From the NCBI GenBank assembly GCA_034189325.1, contig JAXHUM010000116.1, forward strand, positions 1 through 64,000: 64,000 nt of DNA, given 5' to 3'. Positions 45,547 to 54,853 of the stretch are shown here, piece by piece. The notes beneath the pieces are model-generated. The model made no database searches. It was not told the origin of the DNA and saw nothing but the letters and a program-made list of their open reading frames with translations. The position numbers and the translations under genes were made by a program. How positions within the stretch are numbered: the first letter of the stretch is position 1; every line of letters begins with the position of its first letter. Origin of the DNA: JAXHUM01 sp034189325 (GTDB taxonomy: Bacteria > Desulfobacterota > DSM-4660 > Desulfatiglandales > Desulfatiglandaceae).

Positions 45547-45580
45547 AAGAGGGGCTTCTCAAAGCCCCTCTTTTTTTTGA
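45547..45580 (+). terminator. Rho-independent terminator after HgdB copy 2
   Basis: AAGAGGGGCTT and AAGCCCCTCTT form a perfect 11-pair stem around a short CTCA loop, followed by a run of T. It ends the HgdB-ferredoxin-AOR-HgdB unit. Confidence 0.9.
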
Positions 45581-45748
45581 AACGCTCAAACGCCTCAAAG
45601 AGTTTGAAAAGACACGGGACCAAGGGATACGAGGATACCTTATAATATTTATTGGGAATTTGGAGAGACTCCACATAAAATCTTAGAATTCAATGAGAAG
45701 AGGGAAAAAGGGCTTGACACATCTTCTAATAGGTGGCCTTTATTAACC

Positions 45749-47113
45749 ATGAAAAAGAACAATCTCCTGATTATTGAAGATGAATTATCTGTGGCAAAGC
45801 AGCTCAAGTGGGGCCTTGGAGATGAATATGATATAAGCCTTGCTGCTGAACCGATCATAGCCAGGCCTTTACTGTCTTCGGGGGCCTTTCCAGTCGCTAC
45901 ACTGGACCTGGGCTTACCCCCTCACCCGGATAGTCCCGAGGTGGGGCTCGAGTTCCTCCAAGAGATAGCCTCCCTCTCTTCCCGGACAAAGGTCATTGTC
46001 ATCACCGGCAATGCAGAGAAGGAAAACGCGGTCAAAGCCATCGGCCTCGGGGCGGTCGATTTTTGTTCGAAACCGATTGATTTGAACCTGCTTCGTATTA
46101 TTCTTTCAAGGACCTTCACACTTCACGAACTGGAAGATGCCAATCTTCGTCTCCGGGGACAGGTTGACAGGGGTGGCTCCCTTTGTGGAATGGTGGGCAC
46201 CTCGCCGGCCGTGAGTATTCTATTCGACCTTATCAGACAGGCAAGCGCCACGGATTATCCAGTGCTTGTCACCGGCGATAGCGGCACCGGTAAGGAAATG
46301 GCCGCTAGAGCAGTGCACATGCTGAGCCCGAGGGCGAAAAAGCCCCTGGTCATCATCAACTGTGGCGCAATACCTGAAAATCTCCTGGAAAGCGAGCTTT
46401 TTGGTCATGAAAAGGGAGCCTTTACCGGGGCTGTGGCGCGAAAAATCGGGCGGTTAGAGGAGGCAGATGAGGGGACTGTATTTCTTGACGAGATTGGTGA
46501 ACTCTCTCTCCCCCTGCAGGTCAAAATTCTCCGATTCCTCCAGGAAGGGACTATCGAACGAGTCGGGGGCACCAAGACCCGAACAGTTGATGCCCGAATT
46601 GTCGCTGCAAGTAATATAGATCTGAAGAAAGCGGTGGAAGAAAAGCGTTTTCGTGAAGACCTCTTTTATCGGCTCAATGTCGTTCCCATAAGGGTCCCCA
46701 GTCTCAAGGAAAGGACAGAAGATATCCTTGTCCTGGCCCATTATTTCTTAGGTGAAGAGACCAAATCCCTGGGACGAGGGCACGTCTTTTTTTCTTCGGC
46801 AGCCATTTCCGGTATGATGAGCTATAGCTGGCCCGGCAACGTCAGAGAACTCCAAAATCGCATTCGCAGGGCCTTGGGGACTAATTCAGGTCGCGTCATC
46901 GACCCCATTGATCTCGGCCTCGAAGAGGCGCAGATCAGATCGATTGACAAGATACTGCCCACTCTCAAACAGGCCAGGGATGCTGCCGAAATAAAGGCCA
47001 TACGACAGGCCATGGCGCTTAGCGGCAATAATATCAGCCAAGCTGCCAGACTCCTGGAAACCAGTCGGCCCACCCTGCACGACCTTTTGAAAAAGCATAA
47101 TATGAATCTTTGA
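45749..47113 (+). CDS. Sigma-54-dependent response regulator (PrsR-like)
   Basis: 454 residues: receiver domain (1-120, phospho-acceptor D53 in TLDLGLPP), AAA+ domain (about 145-375) with Walker A GDSGTGKE, the sigma-54 contact loop GAFTGA and VFLDEIGEL, and a Fis-type HTH at the end (NISQAARLLETSRPTLHDLLKK). The receiver and HTH wording resemble PrsR of PEP-CTERM systems, from memory. A sigma-70-like TTGACA precedes it at about 45715. It lies between the HgdB/AOR genes and the acyl-CoA dehydrogenase, so it may control them. A sigma-54 promoter is found at 38911. Confidence 0.93.
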   Translation: MKKNNLLIIEDELSVAKQLKWGLGDEYDISLAAEPIIARPLLSSGAFPVATLDLGLPPHPDSPEVGLEFLQEIASLSSRTKVIVITGNAEKENAVKAIGLGAVDFCSKPIDLNLLRIILSRTFTLHELEDANLRLRGQVDRGGSLCGMVGTSPAVSILFDLIRQASATDYPVLVTGDSGTGKEMAARAVHMLSPRAKKPLVIINCGAIPENLLESELFGHEKGAFTGAVARKIGRLEEADEGTVFLDEIGELSLPLQVKILRFLQEGTIERVGGTKTRTVDARIVAASNIDLKKAVEEKRFREDLFYRLNVVPIRVPSLKERTEDILVLAHYFLGEETKSLGRGHVFFSSAAISGMMSYSWPGNVRELQNRIRRALGTNSGRVIDPIDLGLEEAQIRSIDKILPTLKQARDAAEIKAIRQAMALSGNNISQAARLLETSRPTLHDLLKKHNMNL

Positions 47114-47159
47114 GATCTAATAGGCTGCGTCATACATGAACCCCTTTGGAGGAAGGAAC

Positions 47160-48305
47160 ATGGATTTTTTATTTACAGAAAGAGAAGAAATGCTGAGAAA
47201 TGCTGTGAGAGATTTTGCGGAAAGTGAGATACCTCAAAAGATGGCTGATATGGAGAAGACAGGTGATTTCCCGATCGAGCTTCTGAAGCCGATGGCGGAA
47301 GTGGGCATAACGGGGATCATAACGCCGCCTGAGTATGGTGGTGTGGGCCTGAATTATGTGGCCCGGAGTATTGTTCTTGAGGAACTGGGACGGATTTGCG
47401 GGGCCGTGCCCATGGCCCTAGAAGTCCATCACATGGCCTGTGCCGCTATTAATGATTTCGGATCCGACGGTCAGAAAAAGCAATACCTGCCTCTACTGTC
47501 GGGTGGGGAGACCATGGGATGCTTTGCCGTGACCGAACCGACCGGCGGGTCGGATCTGATAGGGACAAAGACGACAGCTCAACTAAAAGGCGACAAATAC
47601 ATCCTCAATGGTCGCAAGTGCTTCATAACCAACTCACATACTTCGGATTTTTGGGTGGTTATCGCAAGGACAGGGGATGGTCCCAAGGGTTTAAGCGCCT
47701 TTATTGTGCCCAAGGATTCGCCCGGCGCCAAGGCGGGTCATAAGGAGGACAAGATAGGCCTTCGAGGGGCCAATACCGGTGAGCTTGTCTTTAATGATTG
47801 TGAGGTTCCCATGGCAAATCTCCTCGGCAAGGAAGGCAGTGGACTGACTATAGCCCTTAAGACCATCAGTGAAACAGGGAGGACAGGCATGGCTGCGACG
47901 GCCTTGGGAATTCTCACTGCCGTCTATGAGGAGGTGGGGAAGTACGCCAGTGAAAGAGAGCTGTACGGCAAACCGATCAGTTCTCTTCAGGCAATACAGT
48001 TCTGCATGGCAGAGATCTTTACCCAGCTTGAAATATGCCGACTCCTCTGTTACAAGGCCAATTGGTTGAAGGACCAGAATATGCGCTGCGATAATGAGAC
48101 CGCCATGGCCAAATACTACACCTGTGAGGCAGCAACAAACGCGGCCAAAAAGGCCATAGAGATCCATGGCGCTTACGGGATTTTAAAAGAATATACGGTT
48201 CAGCGTCTTTTGAGAGACGCCATGGTAACGATTCCTGCAGGGGGCACTGCGGAGGTCGCGAGGGTTGTCCTTTCAAGGGCTGCCCTGGCTCCCTTTAAGA
48301 AATGA
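47160..48305 (+). CDS. Acyl-CoA dehydrogenase family protein lacking the usual catalytic Glu
   Basis: 381 residues with all three ACAD domains: LTAE-like N-terminal helices, flavin-binding CFAVTEPTGGSD (121-132) and C-terminal EIHGAYGILKEYTVQRLLRD. The position of the catalytic base in the common YEGT motif is G361 here (PAGGTAEV), and I see no replacement at the isovaleryl-CoA-dehydrogenase position. It may use another residue or work in the reductive direction. GGAGGA precedes the ATG at 47160. Followed by EtfB and EtfA, its probable electron partner. Confidence 0.92.
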   Translation: MDFLFTEREEMLRNAVRDFAESEIPQKMADMEKTGDFPIELLKPMAEVGITGIITPPEYGGVGLNYVARSIVLEELGRICGAVPMALEVHHMACAAINDFGSDGQKKQYLPLLSGGETMGCFAVTEPTGGSDLIGTKTTAQLKGDKYILNGRKCFITNSHTSDFWVVIARTGDGPKGLSAFIVPKDSPGAKAGHKEDKIGLRGANTGELVFNDCEVPMANLLGKEGSGLTIALKTISETGRTGMAATALGILTAVYEEVGKYASERELYGKPISSLQAIQFCMAEIFTQLEICRLLCYKANWLKDQNMRCDNETAMAKYYTCEAATNAAKKAIEIHGAYGILKEYTVQRLLRDAMVTIPAGGTAEVARVVLSRAALAPFKK

Positions 48306-48342
48306 TGAGCCCGATTCGCTCTGCAATAACATCGGCAAAGGC

Positions 48343-49140
48343 ATGAGAAAGATCGTCGTATGCATCAAGCCGGTCCCTGACCCGACCCATTGGGGGAGGA
48401 TGAAGATGGATGAGGGGTCAGGGACATTGAAACGGGAAGGGATTCCAATCATCATGAATCCGTTGGACAAGCATGCCATCGAGGCGTCCCTTGTGCTTCG
48501 GGAAGAGAGGGGTGGTGAGATCGTCCTTATCTCTATGGCCCCTTCCTCTGCCGTTTCTATCCTGCGTGAGGGCCTGGCCATGGGCGCTGACCGTGCTGTT
48601 TTGCTGGCCGATCCCCTCTTTGCAGGGTCCGATACCCTTGCCACGGCCCGGGTCCTGGCCGCTGGATGCCGTTTCATCCAAGACGTCGACCTGATTTTTG
48701 TGGGCAATCAATCCATTGATAGTGCCACCGGCCAGATCTGCTCTCAGTTAGGCGAGTTGTTGGGCCTTCCCAGTGTGATGCATGTGATCGGGCTGGAAAG
48801 TGAAAATAAGGGCGGCATGATTGTCACACAGAAGATCGAAGGCGGTTATGCCCGGCTTCGGGCGGGGATACCTATTGTTCTCGCTCTGAGAAGAGAAGTG
48901 AACAAGCCGCGCCATATTCCCTTTTCCGGGATTCTGGCCTCGGAAAGAAAGGAGATACGGGTCCTGTCCAGCACGGATTTGGATATGGCCCCCGGCCTTG
49001 TAGGTCTTGAAGGATCCCCCACAAAGATGGCAGGGGTTGAGACCCGCCGTTTAGAAAGACCCTGCGAAAGGGTAAAGGGGTCTGCAAGAGAGATCGCCGA
49101 AATAATCACGGCCAGGATCCATGAGTACGGGATTATTTGA
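48343..49140 (+). CDS. etfB: Electron transfer flavoprotein beta subunit
   Basis: 265 residues: KIVVCIKPVPDPTHWGRM start, LMNPLDKHAIEA-like block (IIMNPLDKHAIEASLVLRE), FVGNQSIDSATGQICSQLGELLG and RREVNKPRHIPFSGI, all EtfB signatures. With EtfA it holds FAD (and AMP or a second FAD) and moves electrons between acyl-CoA dehydrogenases and other carriers. Whether it is a bifurcating ETF cannot be decided by eye. The frame is open from 48265 but homology begins at the ATG at 48343. Confidence 0.92.
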   Translation: MRKIVVCIKPVPDPTHWGRMKMDEGSGTLKREGIPIIMNPLDKHAIEASLVLREERGGEIVLISMAPSSAVSILREGLAMGADRAVLLADPLFAGSDTLATARVLAAGCRFIQDVDLIFVGNQSIDSATGQICSQLGELLGLPSVMHVIGLESENKGGMIVTQKIEGGYARLRAGIPIVLALRREVNKPRHIPFSGILASERKEIRVLSSTDLDMAPGLVGLEGSPTKMAGVETRRLERPCERVKGSAREIAEIITARIHEYGII

Positions 49141-49166
49141 TCCGGTTGAGGTGGAAGTCCGGTCCT

Positions 49167-50171
49167 ATGAGTAAGAATCTGTACAACGGTATTTGGGTCT
49201 TTGCTGAACAGCGCAACGGCCTTTTGCACGAAGTGGGCTTTGAGCTCCTTGGGAAGGCACGGTCCTTGGCGGATCAGTCGGATTGGCCTGTCACCGGCGT
49301 CCTTATCGGGAGCGATGTGGCTCCTCTTGCACAGACACTCATCAATCGTGGCGCAGACTCCGTGCTCATTGCAGAAGACCCTCTCCTGTCCCCCTACCGA
49401 CTTCTCCCCTACACATCGGTATGGGAGCAGTTGATCGAGGAATACAATCCGCAGGCCGTTCTTATCGGGGCGACCTCTATGGGTTGCGAGATCGCACCGA
49501 GAGTGGCTGCCAGGATAGGAACGGGACTCTCCTCCCACTGTGTAGATCTTCAATTCAATAGCGAGGGTCATCTCCTCCAGATCGTTCCGGGATGGGGAGC
49601 AGGGGCCTTTGTGAGTATTGTGTGTCCCGATCACAGGCCGCAAATGGCGACAGTCAGGCCCGGCGCGATGAAGGCATCAAAAGAAACCCCTAAGAGTGGG
49701 GAGATCCGGAAAGCAGCCGTACAGCTCGCTGGGAATAGCATAGGGCCTGAAATCCTGGAGATCGTAAAAGAACCACTTGAGGCAAAGACCCTGAGAAAAT
49801 CTGAAGTGGTTGTTGCGGGAGGGTGGGGAATCGGGAGCCTCAAGGACTGGGGTTTGATCGAAGATTTGGCTCATGTCCTTGGTGGTGCGGTAGGTGCCAC
49901 AAGGCCGGCAGTTGATGAGGGATGGGCCCAGGAATGGCAAATGATCGGGCAAAGCGGGGAGACAGTGAGGCCGAACTTGTATATTGGCGTGGGAATCTCG
50001 GGAGTGATGCATCACGTGGCCGGCATGGAACAATCCGGACACATTATAGCGATCAACAAGGATCCTGATGCGGACATCTTTAACGTAGCTGACCTGGTTG
50101 TTGTAGGGGATTTCAAGGAGATAGTCCCCCTGTTAATAGAGGAGATCAGGAGCAGGAAAGAACAGTGGTAA
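49167..50171 (+). CDS. etfA: Electron transfer flavoprotein alpha subunit
   Basis: 334 residues. The C-terminal FAD domain has VVAGGWGIGS, VGATRPAVDEGW, MIGQSGETVRPNLYIGVGISG (in parts) and AINKDPDADIFNVADLVVVGD, the standard EtfA pattern. The start is uncertain: an ATG at 49167, or a TTG at 49137 overlapping the etfB stop. It forms an operon with the acyl-CoA dehydrogenase and EtfB. 67 bases later a CPBP-like gene begins. Confidence 0.94.
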   Translation: MSKNLYNGIWVFAEQRNGLLHEVGFELLGKARSLADQSDWPVTGVLIGSDVAPLAQTLINRGADSVLIAEDPLLSPYRLLPYTSVWEQLIEEYNPQAVLIGATSMGCEIAPRVAARIGTGLSSHCVDLQFNSEGHLLQIVPGWGAGAFVSIVCPDHRPQMATVRPGAMKASKETPKSGEIRKAAVQLAGNSIGPEILEIVKEPLEAKTLRKSEVVVAGGWGIGSLKDWGLIEDLAHVLGGAVGATRPAVDEGWAQEWQMIGQSGETVRPNLYIGVGISGVMHHVAGMEQSGHIIAINKDPDADIFNVADLVVVGDFKEIVPLLIEEIRSRKEQW

Positions 50172-50238
50172 ACTCATCATATTTGGTCGATAGGTGAGGT
50201 TATTCATAAGTGGTGTCGCGCATGGGATATGAGGGGAG

Positions 50239-51315
50239 ATGCAGGAGAAGATGAGGGGAAAGCAACCTGAGATGGTCTCTTCTCCAAGACTCAAACCTGC
50301 CTCCAAGGCTCAGACCGCCCTTGAATTGATCTTGGGGTTGTTCTTCTGTTTCGGCTATATTTGGATCCTCATTCCCCTTCACAGGTCTTGGCTGCACATC
50401 CTCTGGATCACTGTTTTTATAAGTTTCCTTTTCTGGTCGAGGCGTAACCGCAACGAGGGGTGGCGGGAACTTGGCCTTACATTACACAACAGCATCCATT
50501 CGGGAAGAATTCTCCTACCGGCGACTCTCACAGGTATATTACTCTTGTCTGTTCTGTGGGGCATGTTCCACCCCGTAAACCTCGATTTCTACAGAAAGGG
50601 GGAATTCTGGTACGGCATCGTCGAATATTTTTTCTGGGCATTATTCCAGCAATACGTTTTCTTGGTGTTTTTTTTCAGGCGACTCAGAGATCTTTTTTCC
50701 CCCCGCCCCTTGCCGGCAATCCTCCTTTCTGCGATCCTTTTTTCCGCTGTTCATATACCCAATGCTCCACTTATGATCCTTTGTCTGCTTGGGGGACTCT
50801 TCTGGGCCTGGGTCTACAATAAATATTCCAATCTCTTGACCATATCACTGTCTCAAGCGTTTTTCGGCGTATTCTGTTCAAAAGTGCTCCTCATATATAT
50901 GATTGTCGGTCCCTATGCTGATGCGGACAGGTGGACGAAGCAATACATTACCCGTTGTATCATTGATACGGTAAACGGAATGGAGGTCGTTGATACAAAG
51001 AAGCCGCCTGTAGAGATCAGCACAAAAGATCAGGAGATCATTGTGCAGGGATGGATAGTCGGAGTTGAAGAAAAGATAGATGGCATCTCCGCCGTTATGG
51101 ACGGCAAAGATCATCCGGTATGTTACGGCTTTCCCAGAGAGGATGTTGTGGTGTACTATCAAAACCCCGATTATCTATACTCCGGGTTCCGGGCAATCAT
51201 TCCCCTTGAGGGCATTGATCCGGGCTTGCACGCTATTCGTTTAAAGGTCTACCTGAAAAACAGGGCATTCCCTCACTATCCTCGAAGGAGAGCGGTCTGG
51301 GCGAGGCTCCGATGA
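50239..51315 (+). CDS. CPBP-like membrane protein with altered active-site motif
   Basis: 358 residues. Six or more membrane helices (about 28-230) carry a CPBP/Abi-type core, followed by a soluble domain of about 110 residues (260-358). The first motif, normally EExxxR, reads FQQYVFLVFFFRRL with Q137-Q138 in place of the glutamates. The second motif FSAVHIPN keeps H172. Loss of the glutamates suggests it is not an ordinary metalloprotease of this family. It is convergent with trpA. Function unknown. Confidence 0.75.
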   Translation: MQEKMRGKQPEMVSSPRLKPASKAQTALELILGLFFCFGYIWILIPLHRSWLHILWITVFISFLFWSRRNRNEGWRELGLTLHNSIHSGRILLPATLTGILLLSVLWGMFHPVNLDFYRKGEFWYGIVEYFFWALFQQYVFLVFFFRRLRDLFSPRPLPAILLSAILFSAVHIPNAPLMILCLLGGLFWAWVYNKYSNLLTISLSQAFFGVFCSKVLLIYMIVGPYADADRWTKQYITRCIIDTVNGMEVVDTKKPPVEISTKDQEIIVQGWIVGVEEKIDGISAVMDGKDHPVCYGFPREDVVVYYQNPDYLYSGFRAIIPLEGIDPGLHAIRLKVYLKNRAFPHYPRRRAVWARLR

Positions 51316-51433
51316 TTCAAGATGTTCACGGGGTCAAGATAAGCTCACTGGAGTCCGTTATGTCAAAGAGACCCTCTTGATCATGGAACGGCAAGGTCTC
51401 TCCGGACTTTTTCAGGACTTGCCAGAAGGGGAC

Positions 51434-52198
51434 CTAAAGCAAACTGCGAATAAAGACGCCTATGGATTCTACCCCCTTCTCCTCCATCATTCGAATTGTC
51501 TGGGTCCCGATTACGGCAATGTCCGCCTTTCCTTTAAGGAAATCAATGTCCGTCTTTTCCTTGATTCCGAAACCGACGGCCAAGGGAAGCGAGGTTGCGG
51601 TGCGACATCTGGCAAGGTACCTGCTCAGATCATCGGAAAAGTCAGTAGCCTGACCTGTCACCCCTTTCCTGGCGACACAATAGACAAAGCCGCCGGCAAA
51701 GCGGGCAAGGTATTTCATCCGATCTAAAGGTGTTGTAGGAGAAAAGATCAGGATCGGATCCAAACCCTCCGATCCCATGGCCTTCAAATAGGAATGAGAC
51801 TCTTCAGGTGGAAGATCAGGGATAATCGCTCCCTTAAGACCTGCTTTCGCCATGGTAGAGGGAAATTTCTCAGTTCCGTATTGAAAGACGATATTGTAGT
51901 AAGTCATGATCAGAAAAGGGATATCAAAGGTGGTAGAGGCCTTTTCCGCCAGTTCCAGGCACTCCTGAACAGACGCGCCGCCCTCCAGGGCCCTTTGATT
52001 GGCCCTGAGAATAACGGGTCCATCGGCAATTGGCTCGGAAAAAGGGACCTGAAGTTCCATCAAATCGACTCCAGCCTCTACCATTGTCTCAATTATATGA
52101 AAAGAATCTTCAAAAGAGGGATAGCCGAGGACGATATGCGTCATCAAAAGGATATCCTTCTTTTCAAGCCTTGCCCTCAAAGAGGATTCAAGCGCCAT
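51434..52198 (-). CDS. trpA: Tryptophan synthase alpha chain
   Basis: 254 residues, TIM barrel. Catalytic residues correspond to E48 and D59 in LMELQVPFSEPIADGP. It splits indole-3-glycerol phosphate to indole, passed to TrpB through a tunnel. The start overlaps the end of trpB by 11 bases. Last gene of the trpEGDCFBA operon. The convergent CPBP gene ends 118 bases away. Confidence 0.97.
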   Translation of the reverse strand: MALESSLRARLEKKDILLMTHIVLGYPSFEDSFHIIETMVEAGVDLMELQVPFSEPIADGPVILRANQRALEGGASVQECLELAEKASTTFDIPFLIMTYYNIVFQYGTEKFPSTMAKAGLKGAIIPDLPPEESHSYLKAMGSEGLDPILIFSPTTPLDRMKYLARFAGGFVYCVARKGVTGQATDFSDDLSRYLARCRTATSLPLAVGFGIKEKTDIDFLKGKADIAVIGTQTIRMMEEKGVESIGVFIRSLL

Positions 52199-53414
52199 AT
52201 TCTTCTCCTTTTTTCTTTATAAAGGCCTGCCATTTGGGATCGGCAAAGGCATCGGCTATGGTAAAAATGTCCTTATCTCCCCTGCCTGACTGGTTGATCA
52301 GTATGACATCTTCAGGCTGGAGAGTCTGGGCCTCTTTAAACGCCTGGGCAAAGGCATGGGCCGATTCCAGGGCCGGTATAAGTCCCTCTTTTCGAACGGT
52401 CAGTGAAAGCGCGTCCAATACCTCCTGGTCTGTTGTCGCCTCAAAGCGGACCCTGTTGTCTTCATGCAGAGAGGAAAGAATGGGCGAGACGCCCACATAG
52501 TCGAGGCCCGCTGCAACGCTGTGGGTTTCTCTCATTTGGCCCTCCCTGTTCTGAAGAAAATAGGTCTTGTATCCCTGTGCCACACCTATAGACCCATGCT
52601 CCGATGCCAGGCGTGCCGCATGGTGACCGGTATGAAGTCCCTTGCCCCCGGCCTCGGCACCTATCAGCTCCACTGGATCGTCAAGAAAACCGCTGAAAAT
52701 ACCCAGGGCGTTAGATCCTCCTCCAACACAGGCATAGACTCTCGTGGGCAGCTTTCCTGCTTGTTCCATGACCTGTGCCCGGGCCTCCTTGCCGATAATC
52801 GACTGAAAATAGGAGACCATCTCCGGATAGGGATGGGGACCGCAGGCAGTGCCCAGGACATAGTGGGTGTCATCCATGTTCGTAACCCAGTCACGGAAGG
52901 CCTCGTTGATGGCGTCCTTTAGTATCCTTGTGCCATCCTTTACAGGTACGACATCAGCGCCCAGGCGTTCCATCCAGAAGACATTTGGCCTTTGCCTTTC
53001 AACATCCACCTCGCCCATGTAGATGGTGCATTTAAACCCGAATTTCGCCGCCATCGTGGCGGTGGCCACTCCATGCTGCCCTGCTCCGGTCTCGGCGATG
53101 ACACGGGATTTCCCCATACGTTTCACCAGCAGCCCTTGCCCCATGACATTGTTGGCCTTGTGGGCCCCGGTGTGATTCAAGTCTTCTCGTTTGATGTATA
53201 TTCTGGCACCACCAAAGTACCGGGTGAGGTTTTCGGCAAAAGTCAATGGGGTGGGACGACAGGAATAGGTCGACATAATCTCCTCATATTCCCGCCAGAA
53301 AGAGGGGTCTGATTGTGCCTGGTGAAAGGCCTTTACCAGCTCATCAAAGGTGGATGCAAGGATTTCAGGGATAAACGCCCCACCGAATTGTCCGTAGTAA
53401 CGGGTCTCAATCAT
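52188..53414 (-). CDS. trpB: Tryptophan synthase beta chain
   Basis: 408 residues, PLP enzyme joining indole and serine. The PLP lysine is K86 in NHTGAHKANN and the phosphate loop is GGGSNALGIF. RPTPLTFAENLTRYFGG and the HDGCHAARLASEHGSIGVAQG-like region are TrpB1 type, so this is the usual partner of TrpA rather than the stand-alone TrpB2. It starts directly at the trpF stop. Confidence 0.97.
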   Translation of the reverse strand: MIETRYYGQFGGAFIPEILASTFDELVKAFHQAQSDPSFWREYEEIMSTYSCRPTPLTFAENLTRYFGGARIYIKREDLNHTGAHKANNVMGQGLLVKRMGKSRVIAETGAGQHGVATATMAAKFGFKCTIYMGEVDVERQRPNVFWMERLGADVVPVKDGTRILKDAINEAFRDWVTNMDDTHYVLGTACGPHPYPEMVSYFQSIIGKEARAQVMEQAGKLPTRVYACVGGGSNALGIFSGFLDDPVELIGAEAGGKGLHTGHHAARLASEHGSIGVAQGYKTYFLQNREGQMRETHSVAAGLDYVGVSPILSSLHEDNRVRFEATTDQEVLDALSLTVRKEGLIPALESAHAFAQAFKEAQTLQPEDVILINQSGRGDKDIFTIADAFADPKWQAFIKKKGEEYGA

Positions 53415-54044
53415 CTAAAGATCTCCATGGGCTATGCTTTTTACGATGCTCATCAATTCTTCCATGAGGAGGGGATCTTTCTTGCCCGGCGTTTCCTCAA
53501 CACCGCTGTTGACGTCCACGGCATAGGGCCTGACAGCCGAAACAGCCCCTTTTATGTTTGACGGCCCGAGACCTCCTGAGAGAATAATCGGGACTCCAAG
53601 GCCCTTCGCCTTATCTGCAAGGTCCCAATCAAAGGTCCTGCCGGTGCCTCCCCTTTGGGCCTCTGCATAGGCGTCCAGGAGCAGGGCCCTGACCTTACCC
53701 CGGTACTTTCCCATGGTCTGAAGACTCGATTGATTTCTGACTTGAAAGGCCTTGATGGATCGAGGCATCAGGGCATCACACAGGGAAGGTGATTCATCCC
53801 CATGAAGTTGAATCAGATCAAGACCGCAGAACCGGACGATCTCTTTGATGGCGGATACCTCTTCATTCACAAAGACCCCTACCGATTTGATGAAGGGTGG
53901 CAGGGCTTGGATGATATCTCGTGCTTCCTCAACAGGTATCTTCCTGGGGCTTTTGGCGAAAATAAAGCCTACCGCGTCAAACCCCAATTTCGCGGCGAGG
54001 AGAGCGTCTTGAAGACTCGTGATACCGCAGATCTTGACCTTCAT
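53415..54044 (-). CDS. trpF: Phosphoribosylanthranilate isomerase
   Basis: 209 residues from the ATG at 54044, which begins VKICGITSLQDAL with catalytic C6; the aspartate lies in ALLLDAYAEAQRGGTGRTFDW. The frame is open to 54134, inside trpC, but the family begins at MKVKICG. It is four bases after the trpC stop. It converts phosphoribosylanthranilate to CdRP. Confidence 0.96.
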   Translation of the reverse strand: MKVKICGITSLQDALLAAKLGFDAVGFIFAKSPRKIPVEEARDIIQALPPFIKSVGVFVNEEVSAIKEIVRFCGLDLIQLHGDESPSLCDALMPRSIKAFQVRNQSSLQTMGKYRGKVRALLLDAYAEAQRGGTGRTFDWDLADKAKGLGVPIILSGGLGPSNIKGAVSAVRPYAVDVNSGVEETPGKKDPLLMEELMSIVKSIAHGDL

Positions 54045-54048
54045 GATC

Positions 54049-54828
54049 CTATTGTCTCCCCGCTTCAACCAGTTGGCGCACCTTTTCAGCCATGTCAGCG
54101 CTTTGCATGAGAGAGGTCCCCACCAAAACAGCATGTATCCTGCTCCGGCTCAGCCTCCGGATATCTCCCGGCCCGTGGATACCGCTCTCTCCCACGATAA
54201 TACATCCCTCCGGGACCTGCGGAGCCAGCTCCATGGTGGTCTTGAGGTCGACCTTAAAAGTGTCGAGATCTCGATTGTTGATGCCGATGATATCAGACCC
54301 GGAGTCTATAGCCTTTTCGAGGTCTCCAGGATCATGTATCTCGGTGAGAACACTCAGCCCCTCTTCTTTGGCCATTGCCACGAGATCCTTTAACTGTTGT
54401 CTCGAAAGGATGCGGGCGATAAGGAGTATGGCGTCGGCCCCAAAATGGATCGATTCTTTCACCTGTATATCATCAATGATGAAATCCTTCCGCAAAATCG
54501 GTAGCGAGACCGATTTCTTAAGGAGAGGTAGATTGGCCAGGTCGCCTCCGAAGAATGTGCGGTCCGTTAGGAGGGATATTGCCGCAGCACCGGCCTCTTC
54601 GTAAATCTTGCCTATCCCAACAGCGTCGGAGCCCGTGTGAAGAAGCCCTGCCGATGGTGATCTGAATTTTATCTCCCCGATCAGGGAGATCCGTTTCCCG
54701 ACCGAAATGGCCCCCTTGAAATCCCTCCGGCCTCGTTCAGTAGAGTCATTGTCAGAGATTCCTCTTTTTTTCAACAGGGCGACTTCGTTTCTTTTTTCAT
54801 CTAGGATCTTTATTAACCTGGAATCCAC
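54049..54828 (-). CDS. trpC: Indole-3-glycerol-phosphate synthase
   Basis: 259 residues, TIM barrel. Motifs GEIKFRSPSAG (catalytic lysine), ILRKDFIIDDIQ, LLIARIL, IGINNRDLDTFKVD and VGESGIHGP are all in order. It closes the indole ring from CdRP. It is separate from trpF here, not fused as in enterics. 25 bases after trpD. Confidence 0.97.
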   Translation of the reverse strand: MDSRLIKILDEKRNEVALLKKRGISDNDSTERGRRDFKGAISVGKRISLIGEIKFRSPSAGLLHTGSDAVGIGKIYEEAGAAAISLLTDRTFFGGDLANLPLLKKSVSLPILRKDFIIDDIQVKESIHFGADAILLIARILSRQQLKDLVAMAKEEGLSVLTEIHDPGDLEKAIDSGSDIIGINNRDLDTFKVDLKTTMELAPQVPEGCIIVGESGIHGPGDIRRLSRSRIHAVLVGTSLMQSADMAEKVRQLVEAGRQ

Positions 54829-54853
54829 AACGCAAAACCTCCGTGAAATGTTG

